From the NCBI GenBank assembly GCA_040881945.1, contig JBBECF010000058.1, positions 1 through 6,335 of the forward strand: a stretch of DNA of 6,335 bases, written 5' to 3'. This DNA is from JBBECF01 sp040881945 (GTDB lineage Bacteria; Pseudomonadota; Alphaproteobacteria; Dongiales; Dongiaceae). A program made the position numbers and the translations under genes. The notes under the pieces were generated by a model. The model was not told where the DNA came from. It searched no databases and was given only the letters and a program-made list of their open reading frames with translations. Positions 1 to 3,793 of the stretch are shown here, piece by piece; position 1 is the stretch's first letter, and each line of letters starts with the position of its first letter.

Positions 1-12
1 CTCAGGATGAGG
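1..12 (-). repeat. Truncated end of an alphaproteobacterial palindromic repeat
   Basis: The first 12 bases, CTCAGGATGAGG, are the reverse complement of the opening of the repeat at 39-84, with one mismatch (CCTCATCCTGAG against CCTCATGCTGAG). This looks like the end of a second copy in the opposite orientation whose remainder lies outside the window. The two copies are about 27 bases apart and could fold into one larger hairpin. Calling it a repeat copy rather than chance rests on the match to the neighbouring copy and on general familiarity with this motif. Confidence 0.5.
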
Positions 13-38
13 TAAGTTATTGATGGCAAAAAGAAATA

Positions 39-84
39 TCCTCATGCTGAGGAGGCCGCGCGAGCGGCCGTCTCGAAGCACGCA
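39..84 (+). repeat. Short palindromic intergenic repeat (REP-like)
   Basis: The element opens with the imperfect palindrome CCTCA-TGC-TGAGG (40-52). It continues into a perfect 6-bp stem, GGCCGC (54-59) and GCGGCC (64-69), closed by a GCGA loop, and ends in TCTCGAAGCACGC. The plan (CCTCA..TGAGG, variable GC-rich hairpin, TCTCGAAG) matches a small dispersed repeat that recurs between genes in many alphaproteobacteria. That identification is from memory and was not searched. Its position upstream of the antitoxin gene means it may also sit in that gene's leader or mark an old rearrangement point. Confidence 0.6.
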
Positions 85-143
85 AGAGCGGCGATCCAGC
101 ATTCATTCACATGCTCTGGGCGCGAGGGCAGGGTCAACGAGGC

Positions 144-162
144 TGTCGCGCATTTTTCGACA
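144..162. promoter_or_regulatory. Possible operator: inverted repeat TGTCG-N9-CGACA
   Basis: TGTCG at 144-148 and CGACA at 158-162 form a perfect inverted repeat with an AT-rich spacer, ending 18 bases before the antitoxin start codon. HigA-type antitoxins normally repress their own promoter by binding inverted repeats close to the start, so the location fits. Nothing in the sequence proves binding, and five-base half-sites arise easily by chance. Confidence 0.25.
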
Positions 163-180
163 ACCTGCTTCGAGGGCGAC

Positions 181-516
181 ATGGCGCGAGGCAAGGAGAC
201 TTCGTCGAGGGGCGAGCCGCAGCGGGAACCGACGCACCCGGGTGCGATCCTGCGGGACGACGTGTTGCCGGCGCTCGGCCTTAGCGTCAGCGAGGCGGCG
301 CGGCAGCTTCGCGTCACGCGGCAGACGCTCCATCGGATCATGGCCGGCAGGACGGCGGTGTCGCCCGAGATGGCCGTCCGGCTCGGAAAGTTTTGCGGCA
401 ACGGACCCGACCTGTGGCTGCGGATGCAGGCGGCTTTCGACCTGTGGCACGCCGAGCGTCGGCTGAAGGACGAGCTACGGGCCATCCCGTCGCACGGAAA
501 GGCGCGGGCGGCGTAA
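181..516 (+). CDS. higA: HigA-family addiction-module antitoxin (XRE-type HTH), orphan
   Basis: This 111-residue protein has the standard HigA layout. A HPGAILRD motif at residues 19-26 is followed by a helix-turn-helix at about 35-57 (SVSEAARQLRVTRQTLHRIM), then SPEMAVRLGKF and the family signature GPDLWLRMQAAFDLWHA near residues 75-91. Known HigA proteins neutralise the HigB ribosome-dependent mRNase and repress the operon through the HTH. The N-terminus before HPG is about ten residues longer than usual. The next in-frame ATG lies inside the HTH region, so the ATG at 181 is the best start, although it has only a weak purine-rich stretch upstream. higB normally lies immediately upstream, but bases 1-180 hold repeats and no frame with a HigB-like C-terminus. 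It could therefore be a solitary regulator or the relic of a module. The family call is firm; the symbol reflects family only. Confidence 0.88.
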   Translation: MARGKETSSRGEPQREPTHPGAILRDDVLPALGLSVSEAARQLRVTRQTLHRIMAGRTAVSPEMAVRLGKFCGNGPDLWLRMQAAFDLWHAERRLKDELRAIPSHGKARAA

Positions 517-567
517 TCGGATTTGTTCGGCGACAAACGCGCTTCCTGCGGCGTGTCCTTGATTCAA

Positions 568-642
568 TGGTGGGCGCGGCTGGGATTGAACCAGCGACCC
601 CTACGATGTCAACGTAGTGCTCTCCCGCTGAGCTACGCGCCC
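568..642 (-). tRNA. tRNA-Val, anticodon GAC, CCA encoded
   Basis: Read on the minus strand, the gene starts GGGCGCGTAGCTCAGC and ends GCGCCCACCA. The 7-bp acceptor stem pairs 636-642 with 572-578. The anticodon stem CTACG/CGTAG (601-605 and 613-617) encloses the loop TTGACAT, giving anticodon GAC, which reads valine codons GUC and GUU. The T arm GCTGG-TTCAATC-CCAGC is canonical, and the 3' CCA is encoded at 568-570. The gene lies 71 bases downstream of cpdR on the same strand. The gap holds a TTGAAA (712-717 on the minus strand) that could act as a -35 box, but no good -10 follows, so co-transcription with cpdR is possible. The 3' end faces the toxin-less antitoxin gene, the side where tRNA-targeting integrases insert. 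Confidence 0.97.
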
Positions 643-643
643 G

Positions 644-662
644 TCCCGGCGGCCGGCCGGGA
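644..662 (-). other. GC-rich hairpin directly upstream of tRNA-Val
   Basis: TCCCGGC (644-650) and GCCGGGA (656-662) form a perfect 7-bp stem around a five-base loop, starting two bases from the mature 5' end of the tRNA. In a precursor transcript this would be a leader hairpin next to the RNase P cleavage site. It has no U-tract, so it is not an intrinsic terminator. A functional role is not established. Confidence 0.35.
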
Positions 663-683
663 TGGGCGCGGGCCGCGAGGAAG

Positions 684-707
684 CCCGCGAGGTAGCACCA
701 TCGCGGG
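684..707 (-). terminator. Hairpin after cpdR, weak terminator or processing signal
   Basis: CCCGCGAGGT (684-693) pairs with ACC-A-TCGCGGG (697-707), leaving one bulged base, for about 10 bp closed by a three-base loop. It starts a few bases beyond the cpdR stop codon. On the minus strand it is followed by CTTCCTC rather than a run of U, so it would end cpdR transcription poorly. On the plus strand it is followed by GCGTTTT. It may stabilise the cpdR mRNA 3' end or separate it from the tRNA. Confidence 0.35.
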
Positions 708-713
708 GCGTTT

Positions 714-1094
714 TCAAGCCCCCGAGGCGCCGCCGCGCAGGCCGAGCATGTGGTCGATCTGGCTGACCAGGTCCTTGAGGTGGAACGGCTTCGACAGCAC
801 CCGCGGGTCGCCCGGCAGGCCGTCGCGCGCGCGCAGGGCCACGGCCGCGAAGCCGGTGATGAACATGACCTTGAGGCGGGCGTTCTGTTTCGAGGCGCGG
901 CGCGCCAGCTCGATGCCGTCCATGCCGGGCATGACCACGTCGGCGAGCAGCAAGTCGAAATCCTGTTTGCCGAGGATGGCGATGGCTTCGAGGCCGTCGG
1001 ACGCCGACTCGACCCAGTGGCCGGCGCGGCGCAGCGCCCGCGCCAGGAAGGCCCGCATGTTGTCGTCGTCTTCGGCGATGAGAATACGCGCCAT
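714..1094 (-). CDS. cpdR: CpdR-type single-domain response regulator
   Basis: The 126-residue protein is a lone receiver (REC) domain with no output domain. Acidic residues D9-D11 bind Mg2+, D52 in LLLADVVMPGMDG is the phosphoacceptor, T80 in FITGF is the switch Thr, and K102 in SKPFHLKDL is the conserved Lys. The wording FITGFAAVAL and VLSKPFHLKDL is distinctive of CpdR. In Caulobacter, unphosphorylated CpdR carries ClpXP to the cell pole and primes degradation of PdeA, McpA and CtrA-pathway substrates, and the CckA-ChpT phosphorelay inactivates it by phosphorylation. The C-terminus is a short Gly/Ala tail (GGASGA). The gene is divergent from the amidohydrolase gene and upstream of tRNA-Val on the same strand, an arrangement I recall from other alphaproteobacteria. 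The start ATG at 1094 gives the exact family N-terminus (MARILIAEDD); its ribosome-binding site is weak. Other single-domain regulators are less likely given the motif match. Confidence 0.92.
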   Translation of the reverse strand: MARILIAEDDDNMRAFLARALRRAGHWVESASDGLEAIAILGKQDFDLLLADVVMPGMDGIELARRASKQNARLKVMFITGFAAVALRARDGLPGDPRVLSKPFHLKDLVSQIDHMLGLRGGASGA

Positions 1095-1148
1095 CTGCGG
1101 TCCCGATGCGACGTTATGGGTGGGGCGGCTTCGCCAGCGGGTACCGGC

Positions 1149-1154
1149 ACTATA
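1149..1154 (-). promoter_or_regulatory. Possible -10 element for cpdR
   Basis: The minus strand reads TATAGT here, one base from the TATAAT consensus, about 55 bases upstream of the cpdR start. No convincing -35 is seen 16-18 bases upstream. The same spot reads TATAGG and GATAAT on the plus strand, so it may instead or also serve the divergent amidohydrolase gene. This is a weak call from position and one box. Confidence 0.25.
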
Positions 1155-1256
1155 GGATAATCGCCAAGATTGAACAGATCGTTAGCGCGCGCCGGCCAGG
1201 CCACGGCCGTAATTGGGCGATGACAGGGCGGCGGCTTTGCATTAAATGTCGAGGTG

Positions 1257-2147
1257 ATGAACCCGCCGCTCGACAGCCAGGCCGCGACCCTGCGCGCGCC
1301 GGTCGATGTTCGGCTGCCCGCCGAGCAGACCATGCCGGTCGTCTTCGCGTCGCCGCACAGCGGCGCCGCGTATCCGCCGGAATTCCTCGCCGCCTCGCGG
1401 CTCGACCCCTTCGCCCTGCGCAAGTCCGAGGACAGCTTCGTCGATGAGATCTTCGCCGCCGCGCCGGCGCTCGGCGCGCCGCTGCTGCGCGCCCTGTTCC
1501 CGCGCGCCTATATCGACCCGAACCGGGAGCCGTTCGAGCTCGACCCGGCGATGTTCGAGGACGAGCTGCCGGCCTATGCCAATACCGCCTCGCCGCGCGT
1601 GGCGGCGGGTCTCGGCACGATCGCCCGGGTGGTGGCGAGCGGCGAGGAGATCTATGGCGGCCGCTTGCGTTTCGCCGAGGCGACGGCGCGCCTCGAACGG
1701 TGCTATCGGCCGTATCACGACGCGCTCCGCCGCATCGTGACGGCGACGCGGCGGCGCTTCGGCTACTGCCTGCTGGTCGACTGCCACTCGATGCCCTCGG
1801 TCGGTGGGCCGATGGAGCGCGACGCCGGCCGCGAACGCGTCGACATCGTCCTCGGCGACTGCCACGCCAGCTCCTGCGCCCCCGCCGTGGTCGACCGGGT
1901 CGAAGGACTGCTGCGCGACCGGGGCTATGCCGTGGCCCGCAACGCGCCCTACTCCGGCGGCTTCGTGACGCGCCATTACGGCCGGCCCGCCGAAGGCGTG
2001 CACGCGCTGCAGATCGAGATCAACCGCGCGCTCTACATGGACGAGGCGGCGATCCGCCGCGCCCCCGGCTTCGCCCAGGTCAGCGAAGGCATGACGGCGC
2101 TGATCCGCGAGCTCGGCTCGGTCGGCTTCCTGGCGGCGGCCGAATGA
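1257..2147 (+). CDS. N-formylglutamate amidohydrolase family protein (HutG-like)
   Basis: A 296-residue cytoplasmic protein of the N-formylglutamate amidohydrolase (FGase) family, a zinc-dependent fold that cleaves the formyl or similar N-acyl group from glutamate. Family motifs appear in order: FASPHSGAAYP near residue 30, RAYIDPNREPFELD near 84-97, LLVDCHSMPS near 173-181, LGDCHASSC near 199-207, APYSGGFVTRHYG near 230-242 and ALQIEINRALYM near 250-261. The His and Asp/Glu residues in these motifs are the likely metal ligands. Length is normal for the family. The ATG at 1257 has GAGG immediately upstream, at tight spacing; a GTG at 1254 is in frame and equally possible. No other histidine-utilisation gene is nearby, so the substrate may not be N-formylglutamate, and no hut symbol is given. 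It is divergent from cpdR and overlaps the acetyltransferase gene by ATGA. Confidence 0.9.
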   Translation: MNPPLDSQAATLRAPVDVRLPAEQTMPVVFASPHSGAAYPPEFLAASRLDPFALRKSEDSFVDEIFAAAPALGAPLLRALFPRAYIDPNREPFELDPAMFEDELPAYANTASPRVAAGLGTIARVVASGEEIYGGRLRFAEATARLERCYRPYHDALRRIVTATRRRFGYCLLVDCHSMPSVGGPMERDAGRERVDIVLGDCHASSCAPAVVDRVEGLLRDRGYAVARNAPYSGGFVTRHYGRPAEGVHALQIEINRALYMDEAAIRRAPGFAQVSEGMTALIRELGSVGFLAAAE

Positions 2148-2695
2148 CCGCCATGCCGGCGCCGGTTTCCAAGACCCGCTTGCGCGACGCGGCGCCCGAG
2201 GACGTTCCCGCGATCCAGTCGATCTACGCCCACCATGTCCTGCACGGTTTCGCGTCGTTCGAGGAGGCGGCGCCGGACGCGGCCGAGATGGACCGCCGGC
2301 GCCGGGACATCCAGGGCCGCGGCCTGCCCTATCTGGTCGCCGAGCGCGACGGCGTCGTCCACGGCTTCGCCTATGCCGGACCGTTCCGGCCGCGCCCGGC
2401 CTATCGCCATACTGTCGAGGATTCGGTCTATGTGGCGCCCGCGGCCGTGGGCCAGGGTTTCGGGCGCAGCCTGCTCGGCGAGGTCGTCCGCCGCTGCACC
2501 GCGCTCGGCCTGCGCCAGATGGTGGCGGTGATCGGCGACAGCGGCAACAGCGCCTCGATCCGCCTGCACGAAAGCCTGGGTTTCCGCCGGGCGGCGACGC
2601 TGCGCTCGGTCGGCTTCAAGTTCGGCCGCTGGGTCGACTCGGTGATCATGCAGCTCGGCCTCGGCGAAGGCGACGACACCCTGCCCGGCGGCTGA
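2144..2695 (+). CDS. GNAT N-acetyltransferase, phosphinothricin/methionine sulfoximine type
   Basis: A 183-residue single-domain GNAT enzyme. It opens TRLRDAAPEDVPAIQSIYAHHVLHG, carries the catalytic-region motif HTVEDSVYVAP (about 89-99), the acetyl-CoA pyrophosphate-binding loop GQGFGRSLLGEVV (about 103-115), and the subfamily signature MVAVIGDSGNSASIRLHE followed by SVGFKFGRWVDSVIMQ (about 126-170). That C-terminal wording is typical of Pat/MnaT enzymes, which acetylate the alpha-amino group of glutamate or methionine analogues such as phosphinothricin and methionine sulfoximine and thereby inactivate them. The start ATG overlaps the upstream stop (ATGA), implying translational coupling with the amidohydrolase; a second in-frame ATG lies three codons later. 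Pairing with a glutamate-derivative deacylase suggests a shared metabolic or detoxification setting, which is inference. Substrate cannot be fixed from sequence alone. Confidence 0.92.
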   Translation: MTAMPAPVSKTRLRDAAPEDVPAIQSIYAHHVLHGFASFEEAAPDAAEMDRRRRDIQGRGLPYLVAERDGVVHGFAYAGPFRPRPAYRHTVEDSVYVAPAAVGQGFGRSLLGEVVRRCTALGLRQMVAVIGDSGNSASIRLHESLGFRRAATLRSVGFKFGRWVDSVIMQLGLGEGDDTLPGG

Positions 2696-2719
2696 CGCGG
2701 CCGACCCGACATCCAACCG

Positions 2720-2748
2720 AAAAAAAAGGGCCGTGCGGAGCACGGCCC
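2720..2748 (-). terminator. Strong intrinsic terminator, leftward
   Basis: GGGCCGTGC (2728-2736) and GCACGGCCC (2740-2748) form a perfect 9-bp GC-rich stem with a three-base loop. On the minus strand the stem is followed at once by eight U residues (A-tract at 2720-2727). This is a textbook Rho-independent terminator for leftward transcription. On the plus strand the hairpin is followed by AAGTTC, so it would end the acetyltransferase transcript poorly. No minus-strand protein gene lies to its right before 3792, which is why a small RNA is suggested. Confidence 0.85.
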
Positions 2749-2763
2749 AAGTTCAGGGAGGAA

Positions 2764-2780
2764 ACGCCCCGAAGGGGCGT
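2764..2780 (-). other. Perfect hairpin with UUC loop inside the candidate small RNA
   Basis: ACGCCCC (2764-2770) and GGGGCGT (2774-2780) pair perfectly. On the minus strand the top reads CCCC-TTCG-GGG, a stable UUCG-type cap. It lies 15 bases from the terminator stem, and the CU-rich TTTCCTCCC stretch sits between them. On the plus strand the same linker reads AGGGAGGAAA, a perfect Shine-Dalgarno sequence but with no start codon after it, which favours reading it from the minus strand. Confidence 0.6.
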
Positions 2781-2876
2781 CAGCGGCAGCGCCGGTGTCG
2801 AACGACAGCCGTGCATGCCGCAATGCACAATATGAGGTCTCGCAAGGGGCTTGGCAAGGGCAATCTCAACATATTA

Positions 2877-2882
2877 ATTATA
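2877..2882 (-). promoter_or_regulatory. Possible -10 (TATAAT) for the minus-strand small RNA
   Basis: The minus strand has an exact TATAAT in an AT-rich stretch that stands out from the surrounding GC-rich DNA. Initiation would fall near 2870, giving a transcript of about 150 bases to the U8 terminator. The -35 position 16-18 bases upstream has no good match to TTGACA. A TTGATT at 2889-2894 lies too close for this box, but is 15 bases from a TATGTT at 2868-2873. The promoter is plausible, not proven. Confidence 0.35.
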
Positions 2883-2989
2883 AAACAAAATCAAGTTGTT
2901 AGTCCCGAGACTGCCGAACCCGGAGCCGGTTGATATTGCGATGCACAAGAATCGCCCCGCGGCGGCGGCGGACGGGGCCGGAAGCGGTC

Positions 2990-3005
2990 TGGCACACGCC
3001 TTGCG
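2990..3005 (+). promoter_or_regulatory. Sigma-54 (RpoN) -24/-12 promoter
   Basis: The plus strand reads TGGCAC-ACGCC-TTGCG, matching the RpoN consensus TGGCACG-N4-TTGCW in both boxes. The invariant GG (2991-2992) and GC (3003-3004) are separated by exactly ten bases, as required. Initiation would fall near 3016, leaving a short leader with purine-rich AAGAGACGG before the ATG at 3036. RpoN promoters depend on an AAA+ activator; no activator gene or clear enhancer repeat is visible, though the AT-rich stretch upstream could help DNA bending. The match is by eye but unusually complete. Confidence 0.6.
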
Positions 3006-3035
3006 TGGTTTGCCCGCCCAAGAGACGGATACGCC

Positions 3036-3665
3036 ATGACCGGACCCGCTTTCCGCGCCCTGCCGGCCCTCGCCGGCGCAACCATGATCGCCGCGGCCAT
3101 GCTCGCCGCGATGGCGGAATCCGTGGCTGCCGGCGGCGCGCAGGGCCTGTGCGCCGCCGAGATCGCCCGCGTCGAGCGCGCCGAGACCATCCCGGGGCAC
3201 CTCCTCGGCGCCATCGCGCGGGTTGAATCCGGACGGTGGAACCGGGCCGACGGGGCAATTTTTGCCTGGCCCTGGACCGTGACCGCCCAGGGCCGGGGGC
3301 GTTATCTGCCGGACAAGCAGGCGGCGATCGCCGAGGTCCGCCAGTTGCGCGCCGACGGCATCGCCAACATCGATGTCGGCTGCATGCAGATCAACCTGCT
3401 CTACCATCCGGAGGCCTTCGCGGACCTCGACACCGCCTTCGACCCGGCCGCCAACGTCGCCTATGCCGGCCGCTTCCTGACCGAGCTGCGGCGCGAGCTG
3501 CGTTCCTGGGCAAAGGCGGTGGCCCGTTATCACTCGGCCACGCCCGAGCTGTACCGCGGCTACCGCGACAAGGTGTTCGCCGCGTGGCGCGACGAGCGGC
3601 GCCGCGCCCGCCTGGCGGACCGGGCGGCACGAACGGCGGCCCGGATCGCCGTTTCCGCCCCGTGA
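3036..3665 (+). CDS. Secreted SLT-type lytic transglycosylase
   Basis: A 209-residue protein with an N-terminal signal peptide: a hydrophobic Ala-rich segment runs from about residue 8 to 27, with likely cleavage after ESVAA near residue 32. The mature part is an SLT/lysozyme-like lytic transglycosylase domain. LLGAIARVESGRW (56-68) holds the catalytic Glu, E64, IDVGCMQINLLYHP (112-125) is the second family motif, and AVARYHSATPELYRGY (161-176) is the substrate-groove motif. Such enzymes cleave the MurNAc-GlcNAc bond of peptidoglycan in the periplasm, forming 1,6-anhydroMurNAc. The insert between the first two motifs (WPWTVTAQGRGRYLPDKQAA) is typical of an alphaproteobacterial subgroup. The tail after about residue 180 is rich in Arg and Ala. 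The sigma-54-like promoter suggests controlled expression, perhaps linked to flagellum or secretion-machine assembly; that link is inference. It is convergent with dgcA. Confidence 0.9.
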   Translation: MTGPAFRALPALAGATMIAAAMLAAMAESVAAGGAQGLCAAEIARVERAETIPGHLLGAIARVESGRWNRADGAIFAWPWTVTAQGRGRYLPDKQAAIAEVRQLRADGIANIDVGCMQINLLYHPEAFADLDTAFDPAANVAYAGRFLTELRRELRSWAKAVARYHSATPELYRGYRDKVFAAWRDERRRARLADRAARTAARIAVSAP

Positions 3666-3675
3666 GGTCGCCGCA

Positions 3676-3793
3676 AGTGTCCCGTCCCTGAAATTCGTTT
3701 CACGAATTTCAGGGAAAACGGGCCACTAAGTGTTGAAATCTAGTGGCCTGCTTATCCCAGAAATTCGAGAACGAATTTCTGGGGCAGGACACT
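3676..3793. repeat. 118-bp palindromic element with terminal inverted repeats (MITE/BIME-like)
   Basis: The ends are AGTGTCC (3676-3682) and GGACACT (3787-3793). Folding the two halves together gives near-identical arms meeting at GGCCACTA (3721-3728) and TAGTGGCC (3741-3748). Each arm has its own perfect hairpin: 3685-3697 with 3703-3715, and 3756-3767 with 3772-3783, both built on GAAATTCG/CGAATTTC. It encodes no protein. It fills the gap between convergent genes, starting 11 bases after the transglycosylase stop, and the bases CTA at 3792-3794 form the TAG stop of dgcA. A TA follows the right end and AA stands at the left, so a TA target duplication with one change is conceivable. It may act as a two-way transcription barrier, though no U-tracts follow the stems. 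A non-autonomous transposon or paired REP unit are the main readings. Confidence 0.75.

Larger units (their letters stand above)
2720..2872 (-). ncRNA. Candidate trans-acting small RNA ending at the leftward terminator
   Basis: The minus strand reads as a compact structured RNA. A GTGCAT/ATGCAC hairpin (2811-2828) comes first, then a small TGTC/GACA hairpin (about 2797-2808), a perfect 7-bp ACGCCCC-TTC-GGGGCGT hairpin (2764-2780), a single-stranded CU-rich linker containing TTTCCTCCC (about 2755-2763), and the terminator hairpin with U8. A CU-rich, anti-Shine-Dalgarno linker before a U-tailed terminator is the usual plan of Hfq-dependent small RNAs in alphaproteobacteria, such as the AbcR type. 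The 5' end is a guess from a TATAAT at 2877-2882. The terminator without any gene to serve is the main argument; length would be about 150 nt. I do not recognise the exact family. Confidence 0.5.
2696..3035. other. 340-base intergenic region with structured RNA signals and promoters
   Basis: No convincing protein gene is present: the short frames here lack family features and any good start. The left half (2720-2830) is a chain of hairpins ending in a leftward terminator. The middle (about 2868-2900) is strikingly AT-rich for this genome and contains promoter-like TATAAT on the minus strand. The right end carries a sigma-54-like promoter for the lytic transglycosylase. Each is listed separately. 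Confidence 0.7.

Noticed and set aside
568..590. Integration scar (att site) at the tRNA-Val 3' end
   Set aside because: The position beside a toxin-less antitoxin is suggestive, but no repeat of the tRNA 3' end and no integrase gene is visible in the window.
393..1155. Plus-strand frames across the tRNA that read like AAGIEPATPTMST or LGLNQRPLRCQRSALPLSY
   Set aside because: These peptides come from reading the antisense of tRNA-Val in protein frames, a known source of false gene calls. The region is tRNA plus the antisense of cpdR.
338..1423. 361-codon minus-strand open frame covering higA, the tRNA and cpdR
   Set aside because: It runs through a tRNA and across well-supported genes in other frames, has Arg/Ala/Pro-rich composition typical of GC-rich shadows, and shows no domain.
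1700..2143. Upstream in-frame extension of the acetyltransferase
   Set aside because: The extension lies inside the amidohydrolase gene and is Arg/Pro-rich shadow sequence. GNAT similarity begins just after the ATG at 2144.
2851..2879. Plus-strand sigma-70 promoter TTGGCA-N17-TTAATT
   Set aside because: The -10 box matches only three of six bases, and the much better sigma-54 site lies nearer the gene. It cannot be excluded as a secondary promoter.
2733..2933. Short plus-strand frame of 66 codons with a good Shine-Dalgarno (AGGGAGGAAA) inside it
   Set aside because: The frame starts within the terminator hairpin, no start codon follows the Shine-Dalgarno-like stretch at usable spacing, and the protein resembles nothing. 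The purine stretch is better read as the complement of a CU-rich RNA linker.
3676..3793. CRISPR-like repeat reading of the two GAAATTCG hairpins
   Set aside because: There are only two copies, in inverted rather than direct orientation and with no regular spacers, so this is a palindromic element and not an array.
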